Shown: positions 16,641-24,837 of the stretch, piece by piece | How positions within the stretch are numbered: the stretch's first letter is position 1 | Layout: the number at the start of each line of letters is the position of its first letter | Assembly (NCBI GenBank): GCA_035493835.1 | Contig: DATJHO010000064.1 | Coordinates: 1-64,000 of the forward strand | Direction of reading: 5' to 3' | Length of the DNA: 64,000 nucleotides | DNA from: DASZTU01 sp035493835 | Lineage (GTDB): Bacteria; Pseudomonadota; Alphaproteobacteria; Rhizobiales; Devosiaceae | The notes under the pieces: generated by a model | The model's database searches: none | Told to the model about the DNA's origin: nothing | What the model saw: only the letters and a program-made list of their open reading frames with translations | Made by a program: the position numbers and the translations under genes

Positions 16641-17714
16641 CTATCCTCGAGTTTCACTGGTTTGGAGTTCGGCAGGCAGGGCCTCGATGGCCCTGCGGCC
16701 GAGTATCTTTTCGGCCTCGCGCATGAACACGTTGAACGTGTCGGAGGCGGGCACCGAGGCTGCGACCTCCTCATGCCGGAAGCAATGCACGAGGTGCCCC
16801 TCCCCGACGACGGTCGGGGGCGGCATCTCCACGCGACAGCGATCGATGACGAACGGGCAGCGCGAAGCGAGGAAGCACCCCTTCGGCAGGTTGATGGGGC
16901 TTGGAATTTCGCCTTTGAGGCTGACGCTGCTCTCGATCTTGAGGTGCGGATGCGGCAGCAGCACCGAGGACAAAAGTCCGCTCGAGTAGGGGTGGTGCGG
17001 CCGGTTGAACACCGTCTGCGCGTCGCCCTGCTCGACGATCATGCCGAGATACATCACCGCGACGCGGTGGCTGATGAAGCGGACCGTCGAGAGGTCGTGC
17101 GAGATGAAGAGATACGCCGTGTTGCGCTCCGCCTGGATGCGCTGCAACAGGTCGATGATCTCGGCGCGGGCGGTCGGGTCGAGCGCGGAAGTCGGCTCGT
17201 CCAGCACGACCAGTTCGGGCTGTGTAACCATGGCGCGGGCGATGCCGACGCGCTGCTGCTGGCCGGCCGAGAGTTCCGACGGATAGGCGTCGAGCAGGTC
17301 GGGATCGAGCCGCACCAGCCGGATCGCTTCCAGCGTCCGCTGCTGCCGGGTGGCGCGATCGATCTTCATCGGCAGCAGCGGCTCGGCAATCGATATGCCG
17401 ATCTTCATGCGCGGATCGAGCGACTCGGCCGGCTCCTGGAAGACGAATTGCACGCTGCCGGTCACCGCCTCGCCGGACTTCCGGCGCTCGGCGATCGGCT
17501 TGCCCTTGAACCTTATGGTCCCGGCGCTCGGTTCGAGCAGCCCGATGATGCAACGCCCCACCGTGGTCTTGCCGGAGCCGCTTTCGCCCACGAGCCCCAG
17601 CGTCTCTCCAGCCTGAATTGAAAAGCTCACATCGTTGATCGCCTGCACGACCTGCTTGGAGCCGGCAATCGGGAAGCGCTTGAACAGGTTTTCGACAGTC
17701 AGGATCGCATTCAT
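16641..17714 (-). CDS. Oligopeptide/nickel-type ABC transporter ATPase (DppF/OppF-like)
   Basis: A 357-residue ATPase with intact Walker A GESGSGKTT, signature LSAGQQQRVGIARAM, Walker B LVVLDEPTSALD and switch His in FISHDLSTV. The C-terminal oligopeptide-transporter extension contains two Cys (CFLASRCPFVIDRC) in the pattern that binds an Fe-S cluster in Dpp/Opp ATPases. Its ATG overlaps the stop of the upstream ATPase by four bases (ATGA). It pairs with the next ATPase to power permeases at 18742 and 19752. Confidence 0.9.
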   Translation of the reverse strand: MNAILTVENLFKRFPIAGSKQVVQAINDVSFSIQAGETLGLVGESGSGKTTVGRCIIGLLEPSAGTIRFKGKPIAERRKSGEAVTGSVQFVFQEPAESLDPRMKIGISIAEPLLPMKIDRATRQQRTLEAIRLVRLDPDLLDAYPSELSAGQQQRVGIARAMVTQPELVVLDEPTSALDPTARAEIIDLLQRIQAERNTAYLFISHDLSTVRFISHRVAVMYLGMIVEQGDAQTVFNRPHHPYSSGLLSSVLLPHPHLKIESSVSLKGEIPSPINLPKGCFLASRCPFVIDRCRVEMPPPTVVGEGHLVHCFRHEEVAASVPASDTFNVFMREAEKILGRRAIEALPAELQTSETRG

Positions 17715-18733
17715 CTGTCGACCACCGGAAAATGGCAGCGGGCAAAATGGCCGGGACTGATTTCGGCAAGCGGCGGCGGGCGCTCCCGGCAGACCTCCTG
17801 GGCAAGGGGGCAGCGGCCGGCATAACTGCAGCCCTTGGCGCTGGTCTCGCGACGGCCGGTTTCCGGGACGCTCCAGGCGTCGCGCAATTTCGGGCTGTGC
17901 GAAAAAGCGGCGAGCAGCATGAGCGTGTAGGGGTGGGCCGGCCGCAAAAACAGGTCCTCGCGCGGGGCAAGTTCCATGATCTCGCCGGCATAGAGGACCG
18001 CAACGCGGGAGCAGAAGTGGGCGGTAATGCCGATGTCGCGAGTAATGAACAGCATGGCGCTGTCGTTATCGGCGGCGAGCCGCTCGAGCAGCGACAGGAT
18101 CTGCGCCTGCACGGTCACGTCGAGGCCGCTTGTCGCATCATCCGAGATGATGAACGCCGGGCTGCAGATCAGGGCCATGGCGATGACGACGCGCTGGGCC
18201 ATGCCGCCGGAGAGTTCATGCGGATAGGCATTCATCCGCCGCTCGGGATCTGGAATCTGCACGTCGCGCAGCATGGCGAACGCCATGCGCATCGCTTCCT
18301 TGCGCGACACCCCAAGATGGATGCGCGCCATGGCGGCGATCTGCTTGCCGATCGTTGCGGTCGGGTTGAGTTCGGCGCGCGGATTGGGAACGACGACGGA
18401 AAGACGGCGGCCGCGCAGCTTCCGCAACTCGGGCTCTGGCAGATCGAGGATGTTCCTGCCCTCGAACACCACCTCACCCCCACTGATGCGGCCCGGCGCC
18501 GGCGGAACCCCCAGGATCGAGCGAGCCAGCGTGGTCTTGCCGGCGCCGCTTTCACCCACGAGGCCGACGATCTCGCCGGGCTGGACCGAAAGGGAGAGCC
18601 CTTTCAGCACTTGTTTCGTCTCGGTGGATCCTGGGAACTCAACGCTCAGTTGCTTGATCGCGACGAGCGGTGCTGCGGGCGTGGCCACCCTCGCATCCAG
18701 CTCCTTTTCCAGCGTGGCGGTAAACTTTGACAT
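17711..18733 (-). CDS. Oligopeptide-type ABC transporter ATPase (DppD/OppD-like) with degenerate catalytic residues
   Basis: A 340-residue ATPase. Walker A GESGAGKTT and signature LSGGMAQRVVIAMAL are normal, but the Walker B end reads FIISDDATSGLD, where family members have DEPT: the catalytic Glu is Asp and the next Pro is Ala. The switch position is Arg in FITRDIGI instead of His. Codons GAT GAT GCG and ACT CGC GAC show these plainly. Together they predict one weak or dead site in a heterodimer with the intact partner. The C-terminal Cys-containing extension (CSYAGRCPLAQEVC) is retained. The start ATG at 18733 has GAGG six bases upstream. Confidence 0.88.
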   Translation of the reverse strand: MSKFTATLEKELDARVATPAAPLVAIKQLSVEFPGSTETKQVLKGLSLSVQPGEIVGLVGESGAGKTTLARSILGVPPAPGRISGGEVVFEGRNILDLPEPELRKLRGRRLSVVVPNPRAELNPTATIGKQIAAMARIHLGVSRKEAMRMAFAMLRDVQIPDPERRMNAYPHELSGGMAQRVVIAMALICSPAFIISDDATSGLDVTVQAQILSLLERLAADNDSAMLFITRDIGITAHFCSRVAVLYAGEIMELAPREDLFLRPAHPYTLMLLAAFSHSPKLRDAWSVPETGRRETSAKGCSYAGRCPLAQEVCRERPPPLAEISPGHFARCHFPVVDR

Positions 18734-18741
18734 CCTGCACC

Positions 18742-19752
18742 TCAATTGCTGATGCGCGGATCGAGGAGGACGTAGATGAGGTCGACCACGATATAGACGA
18801 TGAGCGAAAAGATTGCTGAAAACAGCACAAAGCCGAGCACCGGGTAGATGTCGGAGTTCAGCACGCCCTGCACCGCGTACTGGCCTGCCCCGCCCCACGA
18901 GAAGACGATCTCGACCAGCACCGCACCGCCGATCAGGTAGCCATAGAGGACACTGATGATGGTAACGACCGAGGGGAGCGAATTCCTCAAGGCATGGCGG
19001 ACGACGAGCCTTTGCGGCACGCCCGAGAGCACCTCGTAGCGGCTGAAATCGGAGTCCAGCATCTTCTCCATCGTTGCCTGCGTCATTTTCAATATGGGGC
19101 CCGCGTTGAGCAGCCCCAGGGTAAGCACCGGCAGCGCCAGATGGGACAGCGCCGACCAGAAGGCTTCGAGATCGCCGGCCAGAAGGGCATCGATCGTATA
19201 GGCGCCGGTGATCGGCATCGGCGGGATGACGACCATGTCGATGCGGCCCAGCGGGGCCGGCGCCCAGTGCAGCACGGTGTAGAAGACGAAGATCAAGACC
19301 AGCGCGAACCAGAAGTCGGGAAGTGCGCCGGCGCTGAGCCCATAGGCATCCGAGAGCCGCGCGATCCAGCCGTTCGGCCGCCGAGCGGCATAGACGCCAA
19401 GCGTGACGCCGACGATGATGGCGAGCAACAGCGACAGGGTCACCAGTTCGAGGGTGGCGGGAAAGCGCTGGATCAGGTCGTCGAGCACCGGGCGGGTGGT
19501 CTGCCACGAGGTGCCGAGATCGCCGTGCAGCAGGTTCTTCAGGTAGATGAAGAACTGCATGTAGAGCGGCTGGTCGAGCCCGAGCGATTGCCGCAGCCCG
19601 GCAATGGCGTCAGGCGTAGCGGTCGGCCCCAGCATCAGCACCGCCGGATCGCCGGGAATGCTCTTCACCAGCAAAAAGCTGACGAGGATGATGCCGACCA
19701 GCTGCGGGATGACGAAGGCGAGACGCTTGGCAAGGTAAGTCAGAACGCGCAT
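18742..19752 (-). CDS. Dipeptide/oligopeptide-type ABC permease (DppB-like)
   Basis: A 336-residue inner-membrane permease. The N-terminal signature is typical (KRLAFVIPQLVGIILVSFLLV), followed by PGDPA and the DppB loop LGLDQPLYMQF. About six TM segments and the EAA-like cytoplasmic loop (RYEVLSGVPQRLVVRHALRNSL) complete the family layout. It pairs with the DppC-like permease, whose stop overlaps this ATG by one base (TGATG). The substrate is set by the binding protein at 20744. Confidence 0.92.
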   Translation of the reverse strand: MRVLTYLAKRLAFVIPQLVGIILVSFLLVKSIPGDPAVLMLGPTATPDAIAGLRQSLGLDQPLYMQFFIYLKNLLHGDLGTSWQTTRPVLDDLIQRFPATLELVTLSLLLAIIVGVTLGVYAARRPNGWIARLSDAYGLSAGALPDFWFALVLIFVFYTVLHWAPAPLGRIDMVVIPPMPITGAYTIDALLAGDLEAFWSALSHLALPVLTLGLLNAGPILKMTQATMEKMLDSDFSRYEVLSGVPQRLVVRHALRNSLPSVVTIISVLYGYLIGGAVLVEIVFSWGGAGQYAVQGVLNSDIYPVLGFVLFSAIFSLIVYIVVDLIYVLLDPRISN

Positions 19753-20687
19753 CAGATCCGCTCCAGGGAGGGCTGCTCGACGGCGGCCTTCTTGCGATCG
19801 CGCTGGCGCGCGTCGCTGAGCAATTGCCGGCGCTTGGCCGGATCGGCAAGGGCTTCGATCGAAGCGCCGACGAGGGAGAAGCCGAAGACGGTGATCGCCA
19901 GCATGACGCCCGGGAACATGGACGGCCACCATTGCCCTGTGACCACGTTCTGGAAGCCCATGGCGATCATGCTGCCCCATTCCGGGGTGGGCGCGCGCAC
20001 GCCGGCGCCGACAAACGAGAGCGCGGCGGTCAGCAGGATGCCCCAGCCGACATTGATCGACAGCTGCGCCAGGACCGGGGCCATGGCGTTCGGGATGACG
20101 TGGCGGACGATGGTCTGGAAATCGGAAAGACCGTTGACCTGCGACGCTTCGACATAGCGCATGGAGCGGATGCTCAACACCTGCGAGCGCATCAGGCGCA
20201 GGTAGATCGGCGCGTTGACGAAGGCGATGGCGAGCACCACCGTCTGGATGCTCTGGCCCAGGCTCGCCACCAGCGCGATGGCGAACACGAACACGGGAAA
20301 CGCCTGGATGACGTCCGCCGCTCGCATAACCGCGAAGGACAGCCAGACGCGAATGCCGTGTCCGGTACTGTAATACCCGGCGAGCGCGCCGATCGAGCCG
20401 CCGAGCAGCGCCGAGAGCAGCGTCCCCAGCACGGCGATGGTGAGGTCGATGCGCGGGGCGTAGATCGCCCTGCTGAAGATATCCATCCCGACATTGTCCG
20501 TGCCGAACAGGTGCGCGGCGCTGGGCGGCTGCAGGAAGTTGGCGGAATCGGCTTCCGTGGGCGAATAGGGCGCGATCAGCGGCGCGAGGATCGCCAGAAT
20601 GGTCACGGTGAGGACAATCAGGTAGCCGGCGGCGAACCGTGGCCTGATCAGGGCCAACCGTCCCAGCAAGTGAATAGCGGCAAGCAT
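19752..20687 (-). CDS. Dipeptide/oligopeptide-type ABC permease (DppC-like)
   Basis: A 311-residue inner-membrane permease with an N-terminal TM, a periplasmic segment containing HLFGTDNVGMDIFSR (the DppC hallmark) and five further TMs. The EAA loop is YVEASQVNGLSDFQTIVRHVIPNA. A charged C-terminal tail (about 35 residues) extends past the last TM. The ATG at 20687 follows AGGGG by five bases; longer in-frame versions upstream lack a ribosome site and overlap the 3' end of the binding-protein gene. Confidence 0.92.
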   Translation of the reverse strand: MLAAIHLLGRLALIRPRFAAGYLIVLTVTILAILAPLIAPYSPTEADSANFLQPPSAAHLFGTDNVGMDIFSRAIYAPRIDLTIAVLGTLLSALLGGSIGALAGYYSTGHGIRVWLSFAVMRAADVIQAFPVFVFAIALVASLGQSIQTVVLAIAFVNAPIYLRLMRSQVLSIRSMRYVEASQVNGLSDFQTIVRHVIPNAMAPVLAQLSINVGWGILLTAALSFVGAGVRAPTPEWGSMIAMGFQNVVTGQWWPSMFPGVMLAITVFGFSLVGASIEALADPAKRRQLLSDARQRDRKKAAVEQPSLERI

Positions 20688-20743
20688 AGGCACCCCTTCA
20701 GGAAGCACGTCTCCCCGGGCGGGCCCCGGAGAAACGATGTCGA

Positions 20744-22408
20744 TCAGGCTCGCGAGAAGTCCTGGAACCGGAGATTGTTGGAACTGTAGTAGGTGAAGCC
20801 CTTGAGGTCCGCCTTGTGCGCCAAGGTGTACTTCGGGTACGCGATGAACCCCCAAGGCGCCTCATCCATGAGCGTCTTCTGGACCTCGGTGTACTTGGTC
20901 TTGCGGACGTTGTTGTCCAGCGTCTGCAACCCTTCGGTGATGAGCTGGTCCACCGTGGGGTTGTTGTAATTCGAATAGTTCACATAGCTTTTCGAATTGA
21001 AATAGAGATAGGTCGAGTAGCCCGGATCCGGCGTCCACGGTGAATCGAGGTAGAAGATCATCGGCTTGGCGCGCTTGGTGACGTTCTCGTAGAAGACGCC
21101 CGCGGGCAGTTTCTCGAGGGTCAGTTCCACGCCGATCTGGCGCAGCGAGGTCTGGATCAGCAGGGCGATCGGCTCCTGCGTCGGATCGCCGGCATTATAG
21201 GAGATGGTGGTGGCGAGGCTGGCGCCGACGCCGGCCTTGTCGAGCAGCGCCCTCGCCTTCTTCAGATCGTAGGCGTAGGTGAAGAAGCTCTTGTCCACCA
21301 TCGGGTAGATGTAGGGCATCGGCGCGGTCTGCGGGTCGGCATAGCCGTAGTAGATGGTGCGGATGATCTCGTCGCGCGGGATGGCAAGGTTCACGGCCCG
21401 GCGCACGTCGACATTGTCGAAGGGCGCGATCTTGGCGTTGAGCTCAAGCCAGATCATGTAGGAGGCATTGACGGCGTCGATCGCGACGGTTTTTTGCGGC
21501 TTCAGCGCTTCCAGTTCGCGCGGCTGCAGGAACTGGGCGATGTCGACCGCCCCGCCTTGCAGCAGCGAGAAGCGGCTCGCCGATTGCGGCACTTCGCGCA
21601 TGATCACGCGCTTCATGGCGGGCTTGGTGTCCCAATAGTCGTCGCGCGCCTCGAACACCGCCTGCTGTCCGCGCACCAATTGCCTCAGGCGATACGGCCC
21701 GAACCCGGCGCTTTCGTTCTTGAGGAAGTTGACGGCCCACGGATCATCGTTGCCACCCACTTCGGCGCACTTGGTGCCATCGTAGATAGGGTTGGCGAGG
21801 TTGCATTGCTGCTTGAGCAGCAATGGATTGGGCTGGTCGAGATTGAACGAGATCGCATAATCGCCCTCGACCTTGATCTGATCGGGGGATTTGAGCCCCA
21901 GCACCGCCGTCTGGAAGAGCCCCTGCCCCTTCAGGTTGAACTTGCGGTCCCATGTCCATTTCACATCCTTGGACGTGAACTTGTTGCCCCAGTTGGAGAC
22001 GACGCCTTCGCGCAGCTTGAAGGTGGCCTTGCGCCCGTCGGGGGACATGTCCCACTGCTCGGCGAGCCGGCCGCGCAACGCCAGACCGGAGGGCTGGTCC
22101 GGATGCACGGAAGTGTCCTCGCGCAGCACCCCCGGCGCATCGGGATCAGGCACTTTCTCATAGGCCAGCATGTATTCGTACAGCGCGCCCAGGGAGTCGA
22201 TGGAGCCCAGGCTCACGTCAAATTCGATATCCAATCCCTGCGGGGTGGCCGGGGCCGCGATCACCAGCGTATCGCTGGCGTTCTGAGCGAAGGCCTCGCC
22301 GGCTCCCAGTGAGGAGGGCAGAACCGAGGCGGCGCCTGCCGCGGCGGCCGACTGCAGGAATTGTCGGCGCGTCGGTACGAGCTTGGTACGCGTGAATTCT
22401 TCAGACAT
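20744..22408 (-). CDS. Family 5 extracellular solute-binding protein with Tat signal
   Basis: A 554-residue periplasmic binding protein that delivers ligand to the downstream permeases. The N-terminus carries a twin-arginine motif (TRRQFLQSA), a short hydrophobic stretch and a likely cleavage after AFA in GEAFAQN. The SBP_bac_5 core includes GRLAEQWDMSPDGRKATFKLREGV and YTYAYDLKKARALLDKAGV. The ligand is unknown; this family binds peptides, nickel complexes, opines and glycosides. The ATG at 22408 has GGGGA six bases before it; an ATG at 22420 has none. It is the first gene of the long minus-strand operon. Confidence 0.9.
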   Translation of the reverse strand: MSEEFTRTKLVPTRRQFLQSAAAAGAASVLPSSLGAGEAFAQNASDTLVIAAPATPQGLDIEFDVSLGSIDSLGALYEYMLAYEKVPDPDAPGVLREDTSVHPDQPSGLALRGRLAEQWDMSPDGRKATFKLREGVVSNWGNKFTSKDVKWTWDRKFNLKGQGLFQTAVLGLKSPDQIKVEGDYAISFNLDQPNPLLLKQQCNLANPIYDGTKCAEVGGNDDPWAVNFLKNESAGFGPYRLRQLVRGQQAVFEARDDYWDTKPAMKRVIMREVPQSASRFSLLQGGAVDIAQFLQPRELEALKPQKTVAIDAVNASYMIWLELNAKIAPFDNVDVRRAVNLAIPRDEIIRTIYYGYADPQTAPMPYIYPMVDKSFFTYAYDLKKARALLDKAGVGASLATTISYNAGDPTQEPIALLIQTSLRQIGVELTLEKLPAGVFYENVTKRAKPMIFYLDSPWTPDPGYSTYLYFNSKSYVNYSNYNNPTVDQLITEGLQTLDNNVRKTKYTEVQKTLMDEAPWGFIAYPKYTLAHKADLKGFTYYSSNNLRFQDFSRA

Positions 22409-22453
22409 CGATTTCCCCATGGCTGCTTGAGGTGCGAACTGGTCTCAGAATTA

Positions 22454-22466
22454 TTGGTCAGACCAA
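22454..22466. promoter_or_regulatory. GGTC-N-GACC palindrome 1 (FadR-type operator candidate)
   Basis: TTGGTCAGACCAA is a perfect 13-bp palindrome. Its core has the GGT-N3-ACC layout typical of FadR/FCD GntR-type operators. It is 46 bp upstream of the binding-protein start and close to a looser copy TTGGT-N5-ACCAA at 22468-22482. Confidence 0.6.
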
Positions 22467-22495
22467 ATTGGTCACAAACCAATACAACCATCATT

Positions 22496-22508
22496 ACGGT
22501 CAGACCGT
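22496..22508. promoter_or_regulatory. GGTC-N-GACC palindrome 2
   Basis: ACGGTCAGACCGT is a second perfect 13-bp palindrome with the same core as the first, 42 bp away (four helical turns). This suggests cooperative binding on one DNA face between the divergent genes. Confidence 0.6.
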
Positions 22509-22582
22509 CAACGTCAAAGAATGAGCAGTTTTGCGCGCAAGAAGCGAGCATTCCGCCCAAAGAGTAAGCGAACTTGATTTTT

Positions 22583-22592
22583 TGGTCTGACC
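22583..22592. promoter_or_regulatory. GGTC-N-GACC copy 3 near the asparaginase start
   Basis: TGGTCTGACC repeats the GGTC-N-GACC core 41 bp before the asparaginase ATG, placed to control the divergent gene. Confidence 0.5.
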
Positions 22593-22632
22593 CACATATC
22601 CACCGACACGGGCCAACCTGAAAGAAAGTCGG

Positions 22633-23604
22633 ATGAAGAAGATTTGCTTGATGACCACCGGCGGCACCATCGCCTCGCGGCGCGATGAAGCGACCGGAAA
22701 TGTAGTTGCCAGTGTCAGCGGCCAGGATCTGCGCGACATGCTGCACGACCCGCTGCCGGGCATCGAGCTGGAGGTCGAAGAGTTCTGCAACCTCGGCAGC
22801 TATGCCATTGACCTGCCTACGGCCTTCGCGCTGGCGCGCCGCATCGACCAGAGGCTTGCCGATCCCGGCTGCGACGGCGTCGTCGTCACCCATGGGACCG
22901 ATACCATGGAAGAGAGCGCCTATATGGCAGACCTGCTGGTTCGCAGCGACAAGCCCGTTGTCTTCACCGGCGCGCAGCGCGCCGCCGACCAGCCCAGTTC
23001 GGATGGGCCGCGGAACATCGCCGATTCGGTGCGGCTAGCGGCAGCGCCGGAAGCTCGCGGGCTGGGGGCCGTGATCTGCTTCGAGCAGGAGTTCCACGCT
23101 GCCCGCGACGTTACCAAGACGCACACCTCGCGGGTCGACACATTCATGTCCGGCGAACACGGCAAACTCGGCGAGATCGATGCCGGCAAGATCGTGGTCC
23201 ATCGCCGACCGGTCCTCAGGAGGACCTATTCCACCTCCGAGATCGACGCCACGGTCGAGCTGATCAAGCTCACCATGGGGTCGACGGACGGATATATCCG
23301 TTACGCGGCGGACAATGGCAGCAGCGCCATCGTCCTCGAAGCTTTCGGCCTCGGCAATGCAACACCCTCCGTGACGCGGGCGGTCGCCGAAATCATCGAG
23401 CGCGGCGTGCCGGTCATCATCGCCTCGCGCTGCCCACGCGGCCGCGTGAAGCCTGTCTATGGTAAGGGGGGCGGGCAGGATCTCCATGATGCCGGGGCGA
23501 TATTCGCCGGCGACCTGAACGGACCGAAGGCCCGTGTGCTGGCCTCGATCCTGCTCGGCGCGGGTATCGGGCTGAAACCAGAGATCGAGTTCCTGGGCGG
23601 CTGA
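22633..23604 (+). CDS. L-asparaginase family (type I/II fold) amidohydrolase
   Basis: A 323-residue asparaginase-fold enzyme with both catalytic threonine motifs: TTGGTIAS at residues 8-15 and VVTHGTDTMEESA near residue 85. A Lys is present near 170. No signal peptide, so the enzyme acts in the cytoplasm. The family deamidates asparagine, glutamine or similar omega-amides. Its divergent position, shared GGTC-N-GACC sites and the imidase/dicarboxylate genes suggest it may act on a half-amide made by the operon rather than on asparagine itself; that is inference. Confidence 0.88.
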   Translation: MKKICLMTTGGTIASRRDEATGNVVASVSGQDLRDMLHDPLPGIELEVEEFCNLGSYAIDLPTAFALARRIDQRLADPGCDGVVVTHGTDTMEESAYMADLLVRSDKPVVFTGAQRAADQPSSDGPRNIADSVRLAAAPEARGLGAVICFEQEFHAARDVTKTHTSRVDTFMSGEHGKLGEIDAGKIVVHRRPVLRRTYSTSEIDATVELIKLTMGSTDGYIRYAADNGSSAIVLEAFGLGNATPSVTRAVAEIIERGVPVIIASRCPRGRVKPVYGKGGGQDLHDAGAIFAGDLNGPKARVLASILLGAGIGLKPEIEFLGG

Positions 23605-23867
23605 ATTGGATGCACGCGCCAGCCCTGCGCGGCCCGGCATGGCCGTTGGGCTGAGCTAGCCCTCCGGTTTCAGTTGTCGAACTCCCGCTCTCCACAAAGC
23701 TCCGTCATTGCCGGCCTGTCCGGGCAATCCAGGGGCCAACGGCTCCGCCGCGCGTGTTGCCCTGAATGCCCCGGCCAAGCCGTGGGCATGACGGGCTCGT
23801 TGCCAAATCACTGCTGGAGGTGCGGGGTGTGCCTATCGAGCACCGCCCCACCCACCCGTGCCATACC
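23605..23867. repeat. Intergenic region with imperfect GTCATTGCC-type palindrome
   Basis: 263 bp between convergent genes. The segment from about 23704 to 23800 has inverted pieces (GTCATTGCCGG... with ...GGGCATGACGG) like the palindromic repeats elsewhere in the window but more decayed. Nothing else is seen. Confidence 0.4.
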
Positions 23868-24587
23868 TCATGACGCATTTGCCGACGGCGCAGCGCTGGA
23901 CCTGAGCAGCTTGTCGATCAGGTTGCGGTTGAAGCCCGCGTGCAGGATGACGCGCAGCACGGGCCGGGCCTTTTCGGCCTGCTCGAGGGCGCTGCGTTCG
24001 AAGCTCAGGACACGCAGCGGTTCGGCGGCGATGGCCGTGGCGGTGGCCGGTTTGCCGCTCGCGTAAGTCATTTCCCCCAAAAAGTCGCCGGAGCCGCAAG
24101 TGGCGACGACGGCACCGCCGCGTTCGATGCGGACCGTGCCCTGGGCGATGAATACCAGTGCCTTGACCCGCTGCCCCTCGGTCGTCAGCTCAGTGCCGGC
24201 CGGCAGATCGCTCCAGGCGCCGCTGGCGAGGAGCGCACGGGCATCGGCATGGGGCATGCCGGGCGCAATCGTATCGATGAAATATTGCTCGTCGGCCGTG
24301 AAATTCGGCGGCCGGTTTTCCCAACAGATAATGAAGAGCTGGGCCAGATTGGCCACCAGGAAAGTGCTTTCCCAGAAAACACTGACCGGATCGAAAACAA
24401 AAAACAGGCGATAGATGATCTTGATTGCTCCCGCCACAATTGCCAGCACACGCAACCACGCAATATTGCGCATCAGCACAGAGGTCAGTTGCAGCAGGTA
24501 GGTGAAATTTCCAACTAGAAGCGCAGGCGTAACCAGGGATACTAGTATTGCTTCGGGCGACAGGGACATCGTAGACAATCTCGGCAT
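23868..24587 (-). CDS. Popeye-like membrane protein with cyclic-nucleotide-binding domain
   Basis: A 239-residue protein with three hydrophobic segments (about residues 10-90, including YLLQLTSVLM and IAWLRVLAIVAGAIKIIYRLFF) and a C-terminal cNMP-binding beta-roll (about 120-225: LTTEGQRVKALVFIAQGTVRI, GSGDFLGEMTY). The layout of three TMs then a cNMP fold is that of bacterial Popeye-type proteins. The phosphate-binding cassette reads GEMTYASGKPATATA: the conserved GE is present, but the arginine expected before the small residues is absent. The ATG at 24587 follows GGAA by six bases; a GTG at 24620 is possible. It is divergent from the module that ends in an adenylate cyclase. Confidence 0.75.
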   Translation of the reverse strand: MPRLSTMSLSPEAILVSLVTPALLVGNFTYLLQLTSVLMRNIAWLRVLAIVAGAIKIIYRLFFVFDPVSVFWESTFLVANLAQLFIICWENRPPNFTADEQYFIDTIAPGMPHADARALLASGAWSDLPAGTELTTEGQRVKALVFIAQGTVRIERGGAVVATCGSGDFLGEMTYASGKPATATAIAAEPLRVLSFERSALEQAEKARPVLRVILHAGFNRNLIDKLLRSSAAPSANAS

Positions 24588-24837
24588 GCTAAGTTCCGAA
24601 AGAAGCAAAAGCCTTGCCACGCCTGAAGGCCGGCCGCAATCGGCGTCGGGCCGGCGGCAACCTGAAATGCCGCGACAAGATGATCGCCCTTAACCACCTG
24701 ACGGCAAGCGCCTCAGGCGAGCAGTGGTCCGACGGGACCGAGGGTGCTGTTCATTGGGGATAGACGCAAAAAGTTCCAAACAATTGCAGACGCTTTGTGG
24801 TTGATACGGGCTGAACTCGATTTTAGGTTTGGGGAAC

